DNA of 64,000 bases from Ferrovibrio sp964218355 (GTDB lineage: Bacteria > Pseudomonadota > Alphaproteobacteria > Ferrovibrionales > Ferrovibrionaceae). The notes beneath the pieces were generated by a model. The model was not told the DNA's origin. It saw only the letters and a list, made by a program, of their open reading frames with translations, and ran no database searches. This document shows, one piece after another, positions 26,503 through 34,545 of the stretch. The stretch lies in NCBI RefSeq assembly GCF_964218355.1, contig NZ_CAXPMC010000029.1, positions 124,001 to 188,000 of the forward strand, written 5' to 3'. Made by a program: the position numbers and the translations under genes. Every line of letters starts with the position of its first letter. Position 1 is the stretch's first letter.

Positions 26503-27096
26503 ATGACCGATCCCGATGCCCGCAAGGCCGTGCTGCGCGGCAGACTGAAGCAGCGCCGCGCCGAAGCCGCCGCCGCCAACGGCGCCGCCATCGCCGCGCT
26601 GGCGGCCGAGCGGTTCCTGGCCGCTGTGCCGGTGGCGGCCGGGCAGGCGGTCGGCGCCTACTGGCCGATGGTGGACGAACTCGATCCGCGCCCGCTGCTG
26701 GCGGCGCTGCGGCAGCGCGGGGCGGCGATCCTGCTGCCCACCGTGGCGGCGGCGAAGGCGCGGCCGCTGGTCTTCCGGCCATGGACTGCCGAAACCGCGC
26801 CGCCGGCCGGGGCTTACGGCATCCCGGCGCCGCCGGATGCCCTGCCGGCGATGCGGCCCGACATCCTGCTGGTGCCGCTGGTCGGCTTCGATGCGGCCGG
26901 GCACCGGCTCGGCATGGGCGGCGGCTATTACGATGCGACGCTGCGGGCCCTGCGCGCCGACGGGCTGCCGCTGCGGGCGGTGGGCTATGCCTTCGCGGTG
27001 CAGCAGGTGGCGGAGTTGCCCCACGGCGCGATGGATGAGACACTGGACCTGGTGGTGACCGAACGCGGCGCCATCGACTGTCGTCCGAAGGCTTGA
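26503..27096 (+). CDS. fau: 5-formyltetrahydrofolate cyclo-ligase
   Basis: A 197-residue enzyme that converts 5-formyl-THF to 5,10-methenyl-THF using ATP. Recognisable are the N-terminal basic helix (ARKAVLRGRLKQRRAEAA), the substrate pocket PDILLVPLVGFDAAGHRLG, and the ATP-binding motif GMGGGYYDATL. The ATG at 26503 is chosen because 26 residues from a further-upstream ATG overlap the 6S RNA and are Pro-rich. It overlaps or abuts the next gene, depending on that gene's start. Confidence 0.93.
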   Translation: MTDPDARKAVLRGRLKQRRAEAAAANGAAIAALAAERFLAAVPVAAGQAVGAYWPMVDELDPRPLLAALRQRGAAILLPTVAAAKARPLVFRPWTAETAPPAGAYGIPAPPDALPAMRPDILLVPLVGFDAAGHRLGMGGGYYDATLRALRADGLPLRAVGYAFAVQQVAELPHGAMDETLDLVVTERGAIDCRPKA

Positions 27097-27110
27097 GCGA
27101 GGCTGTTGCG

Positions 27111-27923
27111 GTGAAACTTCTGTATTGCGGCGATGTGGTGGGGCGGTCGGGCCGCGAGGCGGTGACGGCGCGGATCCCGGAACTGCGCCAGTCGCTCGGC
27201 CTCGATTTCGTGCTGGTCAACGGCGAGAATGCCGCCGCCGGCTTCGGCATCACCGCCAGGATCTGCGAGGAATTCTACGGCGCCGGCGTCGATGCGGTCG
27301 TGCTCGGCAACCATGCCTGGGACCAGCGCGAGACGCTCGGCTACATCAACGGCGATCCGCGGCTGCTGCGGCCGCTGAACTATCCGAAGGGCACGCCGGG
27401 CAGGGGTGCTGCCGTCTTCACGCTGCCGGGCGGCCGCAAGGTGCTGGTGCTGCAGGTGATGGGCCGGGTGTTCATGGACCCGCTGGACGATCCCTTCGCC
27501 GCCGTCGAGGCCGAGCTGCAGAAATACCGGCTGGGGCCGGGCGGCGCCGATGCCGTCATTGTCGACATCCATGGCGAGGCCACCTCCGAGAAGATGGCGA
27601 TGGGCCATTTCTGCGACGGCCGTGCCTCGCTGGTCTGCGGCACCCACAGCCATGTGCCGACGGCGGATGCGCAGATCCTGCCCGGCGGCACCGCCTACCA
27701 GACCGATGCCGGCATGTGCGGCGACTACAATTCGGTGATCGGCATGGACAAGGCCGAGCCGCTGAACCGCTTCACCCGCAAGGTGCCGGGCGGCCGTTTC
27801 GAGCCGGCCAATGGCGAGGCGACGCTCTGCGCCGTCTATGTCGAGACCGACGACCGCACCGGACTGGCGGTGAAGATCGCGCCGCTGCGGCTGGGTGGCC
27901 GGCTGCTGCAGGCGGCGCTGTAG
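27111..27923 (+). CDS. YmdB-family (TIGR00282) metallophosphoesterase
   Basis: A 270-residue phosphoesterase. Metal-binding motifs are in order: GDVVGRSGR near the start, VNGENAAAGFGIT, VLGNHAWDQRE, VDIHGEATSEK and GTHSHVPTAD. Bacillus YmdB hydrolyses 2',3'-cAMP and affects sporulation and biofilm decisions; the exact substrate here is unknown. A GTG at 27111 is preferred because the protein then begins at the first strand as in relatives. A TTG at 27093 overlapping the fau stop codon is the alternative. Co-transcription with fau is likely. Confidence 0.9.
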   Translation: MKLLYCGDVVGRSGREAVTARIPELRQSLGLDFVLVNGENAAAGFGITARICEEFYGAGVDAVVLGNHAWDQRETLGYINGDPRLLRPLNYPKGTPGRGAAVFTLPGGRKVLVLQVMGRVFMDPLDDPFAAVEAELQKYRLGPGGADAVIVDIHGEATSEKMAMGHFCDGRASLVCGTHSHVPTADAQILPGGTAYQTDAGMCGDYNSVIGMDKAEPLNRFTRKVPGGRFEPANGEATLCAVYVETDDRTGLAVKIAPLRLGGRLLQAAL

Positions 27924-27933
27924 ACGGCGCCGC

Positions 27934-28530
27934 ATGACTGCCGCAGGCGCGGCCCTGTCCCGTCTGCTGCGCGAGGTGCGCGGCTGCACCCGTTGCGCCG
28001 CCGACCTGCCGCTCGGTCCGCGCCCGGTGGTGCGGATGGCGCCGGCGGCGCGGCTGCTGATCATCGGCCAGGCGCCGGGCACGAAGGTGCATGACAGCGG
28101 CATCCCGTGGAACGACCGCAGCGGCGACGTGCTGCGCGGCTGGCTGGAGCTGGACCGCGCCGCCTTCTACGACGAGAACCGCATCGCCATCATGCCGATG
28201 GGTTTCTGCTATCCCGGCCGCGATGCCCGTGGCGGCGATGCGCCGCCAAGGCCCGAATGCGCGCCGCTGTGGCACGACCGGCTGCTGGCGCGGCTGCCGC
28301 GGATCCGGCTGACCCTGCTGGTCGGGCAGTATGCCCAGGCGCGCTATCTGGGTGCGCGGCGGCGGGCGACGCTGACCGAGACGGTGCGGGCCTGGCGCGA
28401 CTGTCCCGACGACATCCTGCCGCTGCCGCATCCGAGTTGGCGCAACACCGCCTGGCAGAAAAAACAGCCGTGGTTCGCCGCCGAGCTGCTGCCCGAACTG
28501 CGCCGCCGGGTCAGGGAATGCCTGGCGTAG
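27934..28530 (+). CDS. Uracil-DNA glycosylase-family protein
   Basis: A 198-residue protein with the UDG-superfamily nucleotide-pocket motif (LLIIGQAPGTKVHDSGIPWN) and the C-terminal active-site motif (LPLPHPSWRN). A cysteine pair near the N terminus (GCTRCAADLP) recalls the iron-sulfur-binding start of family 4/5 enzymes, but only part of the cluster set is visible. It may therefore be a UDG-like enzyme of altered function. The start is 10 bases after the metallophosphoesterase stop. Its 3' end overlaps the convergent PAS-like gene by 20 bases. Confidence 0.85.
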   Translation: MTAAGAALSRLLREVRGCTRCAADLPLGPRPVVRMAPAARLLIIGQAPGTKVHDSGIPWNDRSGDVLRGWLELDRAAFYDENRIAIMPMGFCYPGRDARGGDAPPRPECAPLWHDRLLARLPRIRLTLLVGQYAQARYLGARRRATLTETVRAWRDCPDDILPLPHPSWRNTAWQKKQPWFAAELLPELRRRVRECLA

Positions 28531-29011
28531 ACCGGGCCGGCCTTGTGTCGCGCGGCACGAAGTCGATCACGCAGAACAGCATGTTCACCGTCTCACCGTC
28601 CTCCGACAGCGGCAGCATGATGTCGACCACCTTCATGAAATCCTTGTGCGGGCCGACATAGGGCACCGAATTGACCCGCGGCACGCGATGCTCGGCCACC
28701 CATTGCAGGCCGGTCCACAATTCGCCCGGCGGCCGCTGGTGCGGCAGCTCCGACATCCGCCGGCCGGTATAGCGCGCCGACATGTTGGCATCGGCCAGGG
28801 TGCCGAGCAGGCGGTAGCGGAAGTCGATCGGCCAGGCGGCGCCGGGGCTGCCATCGCGCAGCACGTCCATCAGCACCACATGGGGCAGCAGCGGCACGAT
28901 GGCGGCCGGGTCGAGATCGCGCCGGGCCGGCATCGGCCGGTTGCCGCGGATGCGGTCCCAGTAGTCCTGGGCCTGCTGCAGGAGGGGGGTTTTCTGGATC
29001 GGGGGCGGCAT
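28511..29011 (-). CDS. PAS-like (PAS_5 type) domain protein, copy 1
   Basis: A 166-residue single-domain protein. It matches the alphaproteobacterial PAS_5 style: an N-terminal helix ending in a W (QAQDYWDRIRGNRPMP), then ARRDLDPAAIVPLLPHVVL, DFRYRLLGT and the conserved YTGRRMSELP and VVDIMLPLSEDGETVN. No output domain is attached, so it may sense a ligand and act through a partner. A paralog lies immediately upstream (29075-29629). The 3' end overlaps the UDG-like gene by 20 bases on the opposite strand. Confidence 0.8.
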   Translation of the reverse strand: MPPPIQKTPLLQQAQDYWDRIRGNRPMPARRDLDPAAIVPLLPHVVLMDVLRDGSPGAAWPIDFRYRLLGTLADANMSARYTGRRMSELPHQRPPGELWTGLQWVAEHRVPRVNSVPYVGPHKDFMKVVDIMLPLSEDGETVNMLFCVIDFVPRDTRPARSTPGIP

Positions 29012-29074
29012 ACCTCGTTATGGTAGCGGCTCCGCACCATCCCTGTCGCCGGTTATCCGGCCGCCGGAATTGGT

Positions 29075-29629
29075 TCAGCCGAGCTGGGTGAAGGGGTGGA
29101 TGCCGTCGTCGAGGCGCAGGGCCGGGGTCAGGTCGACGCAGACCAGCAGGTGGTCGACGGCGGCGCCATCCTCGGAAAGCGGCAGCACGATATGGAAGAC
29201 GCTGCTGAAATCCCGGCTCTTGCCGACATAGGGCAGCACCCCCTTGACCGGGGCGCGGGCATCGAAGGCGGCCGACAGATGGTCCCAGACCTTGCTCGGC
29301 GGCCGCTGGTGCGGCAGCTCGGCCAGCCGCCGGCCGGTATTGTCGGCATTGCTGACCGCCTGCACCCGCGCGCCGATCTCGACATAGCGGAAATCCAGCG
29401 GGGCGGTCTCGATGGCGAACAGGATGGTGAAGGGTTTCAGGCTGCCGGGCAGGGCGGCCAGCAGGTCGGCGCGGGCGGGCAGGTCGCGGTCGCCGCAGGC
29501 GGACAGCCACAGGGCATGGGCCTGGCGGATCATGCCGGATTGCGGATAGCCCGGCATCACCGGAACCGGTGTGACGTCCCTGGGCAGCCGGATTTCCGGC
29601 ATCGCCACCAGCTGCAGGATATCGGGCAT
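29075..29629 (-). CDS. PAS-like (PAS_5 type) domain protein, copy 2
   Basis: A 184-residue paralog of the downstream gene. It shares DFRYVEIGARVQA, TGRRLAELPHQRPP, LPYVGKSRDFSSV and HIVLPLSEDGAAVDHL. The first 35 residues differ and contain a Pro-rich stretch (PRDVTPVPVMPGYPQ). The start at 29629 is chosen by the similarity boundary and the preceding divergent promoter region. It probably shares a transcript with copy 1 (63-base gap). It is divergent from yebC. Confidence 0.8.
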   Translation of the reverse strand: MPDILQLVAMPEIRLPRDVTPVPVMPGYPQSGMIRQAHALWLSACGDRDLPARADLLAALPGSLKPFTILFAIETAPLDFRYVEIGARVQAVSNADNTGRRLAELPHQRPPSKVWDHLSAAFDARAPVKGVLPYVGKSRDFSSVFHIVLPLSEDGAAVDHLLVCVDLTPALRLDDGIHPFTQLG

Positions 29630-29861
29630 GGCGGAATCGGCCTTTATGTTGGGCAGATTGTATGACAGTGCAGTTACTCCCGCAATGGTTATGCCGGCGC
29701 CGGACCTAAAGGCTTCCCGCCGCTTGCTTTTGTGCCGCCGCGGCAGTAAGCGGGCGCCGCGCCGGCTGCCGGTTGCAGCCGAAATATGGTAAACACACCC
29801 GATTCGCCCGTTTCCCGGGCCGGCGCGGTCCGTGCCGGCCCCGCATTCCAAGGTTCAGGTC

Positions 29862-30608
29862 ATGGCAGGCCATTCCCAGTTCAAGAACATCATGCACCGC
29901 AAGGGCGCGCAGGACGCCAAGCGGGCCAAGGTCTTCACCAAGCTGATCCGCGAGCTGACCACCGCCGCGCGGATGGGCCAGCCGGACCCGAACACCAACC
30001 CGCGCCTGCGCGCCGCGATCCAGGCCGCCCGGGCCGCCAACATGCCGAAGGATACCGTCGACCGCGCCATCAAGCGCGGCGCCGGGGCCGAGGGCGCCGA
30101 CAATTACGAGGAGGTGCGCTACGAGGGCTACGGCCCCGGTGGCGTTGCCGTGATCGTCGAGGCGCTGACCGACAACCGCAACCGCACCGCCGGCGAGGTG
30201 CGCGCCGCCTTCTCGAAGAATGGCGGCACGCTGGGCGAGACCAATTCGGTCGCCTTCATGTTCGACCGCGTCGGCGAGATCGTCTTCCCGGCCGCCGCCG
30301 CCAGCGCCGAGGCGATGTTCGAGGCGGCGCTGGAAGCCGGCGCCGACGACTGCCAGTCGGACGACACCCATGTCGTGACCTGCAGCCAGGACGATTTCGC
30401 CCAGGTGCGCGAGGCGCTGGAAAAGCAGTTCGGCGACCCGGAATCGGCCAAGCTGGTCTGGCGGCCGAAGACCACCGCGCCGATCGAGGGCGAACGCGCC
30501 GAGACGCTGTTCAAGATGATCGAGGTGCTGGAGGATTCCGACGACGTCCAGCAGGTCTACGCCAATTTCGAGATTTCGGAGGACGAGCTGAGCAAGCTCG
30601 CGAGCTGA
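29862..30608 (+). CDS. yebC: YebC/PmpR-family DNA-binding/translation factor
   Basis: A 248-residue YebC-family protein. The signature opening MAGHSQFKNIMHRKGAQDAK is intact, followed by AARMGQPDPNTNPRLRAAI and the central YEGYGPGGVAVIVEALTDNR. Family members have been described as transcriptional regulators and, more recently, as factors that help ribosomes through difficult proline stretches. The gene precedes ruvC by nine bases, the usual alphaproteobacterial arrangement yebC-ruvCAB. The 232-base gap upstream is shared with the divergent PAS-like gene. Confidence 0.96.
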   Translation: MAGHSQFKNIMHRKGAQDAKRAKVFTKLIRELTTAARMGQPDPNTNPRLRAAIQAARAANMPKDTVDRAIKRGAGAEGADNYEEVRYEGYGPGGVAVIVEALTDNRNRTAGEVRAAFSKNGGTLGETNSVAFMFDRVGEIVFPAAAASAEAMFEAALEAGADDCQSDDTHVVTCSQDDFAQVREALEKQFGDPESAKLVWRPKTTAPIEGERAETLFKMIEVLEDSDDVQQVYANFEISEDELSKLAS

Positions 30609-30617
30609 CAGGAACGC

Positions 30618-31160
30618 ATGCGCATCATCGGCCTCGACCCGGGTCTGCGCGCCACTGGCTGGGGGCTGATCCTTGCCGAGGGCAGCCGGTTGAGCCATGT
30701 GGCGCATGGCACCATCCGCAGCAACCCGGACGAGGACCTGGCCTACCGTCTGCGCGCCCTGCATGACGCGCTGGCGCAGATCCTCGCCGAATGGCAGCCG
30801 CAGGCGGCCGCCGTGGAAGAGACCTTCGTGAACAAGAATCCGGCCTCGACCTTGAAGCTCGGCCAGGCGCGCGGCGTGGTGCTGCTGGCGCCGGCCCAGG
30901 CGGGGCTGCCCGTTGCCGAATACGCGCCCACCGTGATCAAGAAGGCGGTGGTCGGCACCGGCGCTGCCGGCAAGGACCAGGTGCATGCCATGGTGAAGCG
31001 GCTGCTGCCCGGTGTCGCCGTGCAGGGCAGCGATGCCGCCGACGCGCTGGCGCTGGCGATCTGCCATGCCCATCACGCCGCCAGCCGGCGCGTGCTGCTG
31101 GCCGCCGGCGGGCGGGATGTCGCGGCGGCCCGGAATGCCAGACTGGCAGGTGCGCGGTGA
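30618..31160 (+). CDS. ruvC: Crossover junction endodeoxyribonuclease RuvC
   Basis: A 180-residue Holliday-junction resolvase. The first catalytic Asp is in MRIIGLDPGLRATGWG, Glu in AAVEETFVNKNP, and the C-terminal Asp pair in QGSDAADALALAICHAH. It cuts junctions migrated by RuvAB in the cytoplasm. The stop codon overlaps the GTG start of ruvA by four bases (GTGA), showing translational coupling. Confidence 0.97.
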   Translation: MRIIGLDPGLRATGWGLILAEGSRLSHVAHGTIRSNPDEDLAYRLRALHDALAQILAEWQPQAAAVEETFVNKNPASTLKLGQARGVVLLAPAQAGLPVAEYAPTVIKKAVVGTGAAGKDQVHAMVKRLLPGVAVQGSDAADALALAICHAHHAASRRVLLAAGGRDVAAARNARLAGAR

Positions 31161-31780
31161 TCGCGCGGCTGTCGGGTCTGCTCGATTCCGTGTCGGATGC
31201 GGCCTGCATCGTCGATGTCGGCGGCGTCGGCTATCTGGTCTACTGCTCGGGCCGCACCCTGCGCGGCCTGCCGCGGCCGGGCGAGGCCGTGCGCCTGCAT
31301 GTCGAGACCCATGTGCGCGAGGACCATATCCATCTCTACGGCTTCCTCTCGGCCGCCGAGCGGGAATGGTTCAACCTGCTGCAGACCGTGCAGGGCGTCG
31401 GCGCCCGCGTCGCGCTCGGCATCCTGTCCTCGCTGGCCCCCGACGAACTGTTCCGCGCCATCGCCTCCGCCGACAGGGCGACGCTGAACCGCTGCGACGG
31501 CGTCGGGCCCAAGCTGGCCGCGCGCCTGGTCACCGAACTGAAGGACAAGGTCGGCGGCATCGCGCTCGGGCCGGTGGCGACGGCGGCGGGTACTGCGGCG
31601 GCGGGCGAGGCTGCCGCCGAGGCCGGCGGCGCCGTGGCCGATGCGCTGTCGGCGCTGGTCAATCTCGGCTACCGCCGCGCCGATGCCTTCGGCGCCGTGA
31701 CCACCGCCGCCCGCGCGCTGGGTGACAAGGCCGATGTTCCGGCGCTGATCCGCGCCGGGCTGAAGGAACTGGCCCAGTGA
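31157..31780 (+). CDS. ruvA: Holliday junction DNA helicase subunit RuvA
   Basis: A 207-residue protein that binds four-way junctions and recruits RuvB. Domain I (MIARLSGLLDSV-type opening, VDVGGVGYLVYCS) is followed by the two helix-hairpin-helix elements (LLQTVQGVGARVALGIL and CDGVGPKLAARLVTELKDKV). The Ala/Gly-rich linker precedes domain III (ALSALVNLGYRRADAFGAV), which touches RuvB. The GTG start at 31157 lies inside the ruvC stop; its own stop overlaps the ruvB start the same way. Confidence 0.96.
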   Translation: MIARLSGLLDSVSDAACIVDVGGVGYLVYCSGRTLRGLPRPGEAVRLHVETHVREDHIHLYGFLSAAEREWFNLLQTVQGVGARVALGILSSLAPDELFRAIASADRATLNRCDGVGPKLAARLVTELKDKVGGIALGPVATAAGTAAAGEAAAEAGGAVADALSALVNLGYRRADAFGAVTTAARALGDKADVPALIRAGLKELAQ

Positions 31781-32838
31781 GCCGGCAGCCTGCGAGCGAG
31801 CCGTCGCGGCTGGTTTCCGGCGCCCGCGCCGAGGGCGACGAGTTCGAGCGCCACCTGCGGCCGCAGCAGCTGGGCGATTTCATCGGCCAGGCCCGCGCCC
31901 GCGAGAATCTGCAGGTCTTCATCCAGGCGGCGCGCAGCCGCGGCGAGGCGCTGGACCATGTGCTGCTGCATGGCCCGCCGGGCCTGGGGAAAACCACGCT
32001 GGCGCAGATCGTCTCGCGCGAACTGGGCGTCAATTTCAGGGCCACGTCGGGGCCGGTGATCGCCAAGGCCGGCGACCTGGCCGCGCTGCTGACCAATCTC
32101 GAAGCCCGCGACGTGCTGTTCATCGACGAGATCCACCGGCTCAGCCCGGCCGTGGAAGAGATTCTCTATCCGGCCATGGAGGATTTCCAGCTCGACCTGA
32201 TCATCGGCGAGGGTCCCTCGGCGCGCAGCGTGCGCATCGACCTGCCGCCCTTCACCCTGGTCGGCGCCACCACGCGGTCGGGGCTGCTGACCACGCCCTT
32301 ACGCGAACGCTTCGGGATTCCGCTGCGGCTGAATTTCTACGAGACGGAAGAGCTGGAACTGATCGTGCGCCGCGGCGCCCGCATCCTGTCGCTGGAGCTG
32401 GATGCCTCGGGCGCCCGCGAGATCGCCCGGCGCGCCCGCGGCACGCCGCGCGTCGCCGGCCGCCTGCTGCGCCGGGTGCGCGATTTCGCCGCCGTCTCCG
32501 GCGTGAAGGTGGTGGATGCCGGTGCCGCCGATGCCGCCCTGCAGCGCATGGAAGTGGATGCCCGCGGCCTGGATGCCATGGACCGGCGCTATCTCGGTGT
32601 CATCGCCCGCGATTTCCAGGGCGGCCCGGTCGGCGTCGAGACCATCGCCGCCGCGCTCAGCGAACCCCGCGACGCGCTGGAAGACATCATCGAGCCCTAC
32701 CTGATCCAGCAGGGTTTCCTGCAGCGCACCCCGCGCGGCCGGCTGCTGACCGCCCAGGCCTTCGCCCATATCGGCCTGAGCCCTCCCGCCGGTCTCGGGG
32801 CGAACCAGCTCGACTTTCTGGGCGACGACGATGTCTGA
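31777..32838 (+). CDS. ruvB: Holliday junction branch-migration ATPase RuvB
   Basis: A 353-residue AAA+ motor. Walker A (HGPPGLGKTTLAQ), Walker B (DVLFIDEIHRLSP), sensor 1 (VGATTRSG) and the arginine finger region (TTPLRERFGIPLRL) are present. The winged-helix C-terminal domain (YLIQQGFLQRTPRGRLLT) is also intact. A GTG start overlaps the ruvA stop by four bases. The last eight bases overlap ybgC, tying recombination and Tol genes into one run. Confidence 0.97.
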   Translation: MSRQPASEPSRLVSGARAEGDEFERHLRPQQLGDFIGQARARENLQVFIQAARSRGEALDHVLLHGPPGLGKTTLAQIVSRELGVNFRATSGPVIAKAGDLAALLTNLEARDVLFIDEIHRLSPAVEEILYPAMEDFQLDLIIGEGPSARSVRIDLPPFTLVGATTRSGLLTTPLRERFGIPLRLNFYETEELELIVRRGARILSLELDASGAREIARRARGTPRVAGRLLRRVRDFAAVSGVKVVDAGAADAALQRMEVDARGLDAMDRRYLGVIARDFQGGPVGVETIAAALSEPRDALEDIIEPYLIQQGFLQRTPRGRLLTAQAFAHIGLSPPAGLGANQLDFLGDDDV

Positions 32839-33280
32839 CCGGGTGCCGGCCGTGCACCGCTATCCGCTGCGGGTGCAGTGGGAGGATACCGATGCCGCCG
32901 GCATCGTCTATTACGCCAATTACCTGCGCTTCATCGAACGCGGCCGTTCCGACCTGCTGCTGGCCCACGGCATCAGCCAGCGCGACCTGATGGACGGCGC
33001 GGGCGGCGCAGGCGACCGTTCGGCGGCCTTCGCGGTGCGCGCCTGCGCGATCGAATACCTGAAGCCGGCCCGCCTGCATGACGAGCTGATTGTGACAACA
33101 GCGCTGGACGAGCTGCGCGGGGCCAGCCTGAGGTTGCAGCAGGCGGTCTGGCGGGGCGAAGAACGGCTGGCCGAGGCGGCGGTGCGGCTGGCCTGTATCG
33201 ATTCGGCCGGGCGTCCCAGGCGGGTTCCGGCACCGGTGGCGGCCATATTCGCCACACTTTCACCAAATTTATCCCGTTGA
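32831..33280 (+). CDS. ybgC: Tol-Pal-associated acyl-CoA thioesterase YbgC
   Basis: A 149-residue hot-dog thioesterase. The catalytic motif is intact (VQWEDTDAAGIVYYANYLRF, with the Asp of the DxxGxxYY type), followed by ERGRSDLLLAHGI. YbgC-type enzymes act on short or acyl-ACP/CoA substrates and are nearly always encoded before tolQ. The start overlaps the ruvB stop by eight bases; tolQ follows after 32 bases. It probably interacts with phospholipid synthesis at the membrane. Confidence 0.93.
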   Translation: MSDRVPAVHRYPLRVQWEDTDAAGIVYYANYLRFIERGRSDLLLAHGISQRDLMDGAGGAGDRSAAFAVRACAIEYLKPARLHDELIVTTALDELRGASLRLQQAVWRGEERLAEAAVRLACIDSAGRPRRVPAPVAAIFATLSPNLSR

Positions 33281-33312
33281 TCTGCTGGTTCTAACAGAAG
33301 GATTCGAGGCGA

Positions 33313-34050
33313 ATGGACAGGACCGTCAGTGCCGTGCAGCTCGGGGGCTCTTCAGCCGCCGCCGACCTGTCCCTGTGGGCACTCTTTCTCCAGGCCGACT
33401 GGATCGTGAAGGCCGTGATGCTGATGCTGATCCTGGCCTCGTTCTGGTCCTGGGCGATCATCTTCGACAAGATCATGAAGATCCGCAAGGTGATCGCCGA
33501 TACCGACAAGTTCGAGAGCGACTTCTGGTCGGGCGGTTCGCTGGATGCGCTGTATGACCGCCTCTCGGTCGCCGGCCCGCAGCATCCGATGGCGGTGATC
33601 TTCCTGGCCGCGATGCGCGAATGGCGCCGTTCCACCGAGCGCGGCCTGGTGCGCGGCAAGCAGGGGCTGGGCTCGCTGCAGGTGCGCATCGGCCAGGTGA
33701 TGCGGGTGTCGATCGACCGCGAGATGGACCGCATCGAACGCTATCTCGGCTTCCTCGCCTCGGTCGGCTCGGTCTCGCCCTTCGTCGGCCTGTTCGGCAC
33801 CGTCTGGGGCATCATGAATTCCTTCCATGCCATCGCCACCAGCAAGAACACCTCGCTGGCGGTGGTGGCCCCGGGCATCGCCGAGGCCCTGTTCGCCACG
33901 GCGCTGGGCCTGCTGGCCGCGATCCCGGCGGTGATGGCCTACAACAAGTTTTCCAGCGATCTCGGCCGGCTGAATATCCGGCTGGAGGGCTTTGCCGGCG
34001 AGTTCCAGGCGCTGATGTCGCGCCAGCTCGACGAAGAAGGGGCGGAATAG
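33313..34050 (+). CDS. tolQ: Tol-Pal system proton channel TolQ
   Basis: A 245-residue MotA/ExbB-family protein with three predicted membrane helices: about residues 28-50 (VKAVMLMLILASFWSWAIIF), 145-168 and 185-207. The conserved channel segment (GLFGTVWGIMNSFHAIATSKN) and the downstream ALFATALGLLAAIPAVMAYN are intact. With TolR it uses the proton motive force to energise TolA during outer-membrane constriction. A ribosome site GAGGCG precedes the ATG. Confidence 0.97.
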   Translation: MDRTVSAVQLGGSSAAADLSLWALFLQADWIVKAVMLMLILASFWSWAIIFDKIMKIRKVIADTDKFESDFWSGGSLDALYDRLSVAGPQHPMAVIFLAAMREWRRSTERGLVRGKQGLGSLQVRIGQVMRVSIDREMDRIERYLGFLASVGSVSPFVGLFGTVWGIMNSFHAIATSKNTSLAVVAPGIAEALFATALGLLAAIPAVMAYNKFSSDLGRLNIRLEGFAGEFQALMSRQLDEEGAE

Positions 34051-34053
34051 GCC

Positions 34054-34503
34054 ATGGCGATGCAGCTCGGAGGCGGCGGTACCCGCGGCGGCCGCATGCG
34101 GCGCCGGCCGATGGCCGACATCAACGTCACCCCGATGGTCGACGTGATGCTGGTGCTGCTGATCGTCTTCATGGTCGCCGCGCCGCTGCTGACCGTGGGC
34201 GTGCAGGTCGACCTGCCGAAGACCGAGGCGGCGGCGATCCAGGGCCAGGACGAGCCGCTGGCGGTGACCATCGATTCCAAGGGCGTCATTTACCTTCAGG
34301 AAACGTCTGTCGAGCTAGACCAGCTGGTGCCGCGCCTGCAGGCGATTGCCCAGGGCGCCGCCGACCGCCGCATCTTCGTGCGCGGCGACCAGGCGATCAA
34401 TTACGGCAAGGTGCTGGAGGTGATGGGTCTGATCAACGCCGGCGGCTTCACCAAGGTGGCGCTGGTCGGCAATCCGCCGGCGGTGGCCGGCAAGGGCAAG
34501 TAG
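34054..34503 (+). CDS. tolR: Tol-Pal system protein TolR
   Basis: A 149-residue ExbD/TolR protein. It begins with a Gly/Arg-rich cytoplasmic stretch, then the single membrane helix preceded by the signature ADINVTPMVDVMLVLLIVFM, whose Asp is the proton-carrying residue. The periplasmic domain ends KVALVGNPPA. It lies three bases after tolQ, the usual tight spacing. Works in a TolQ-TolR complex in the inner membrane. Confidence 0.96.
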   Translation: MAMQLGGGGTRGGRMRRRPMADINVTPMVDVMLVLLIVFMVAAPLLTVGVQVDLPKTEAAAIQGQDEPLAVTIDSKGVIYLQETSVELDQLVPRLQAIAQGAADRRIFVRGDQAINYGKVLEVMGLINAGGFTKVALVGNPPAVAGKGK

Positions 34504-34545
34504 GGCACGGCAACGGCGCCAGAGGACCGGAACGGCGGACGCAAG

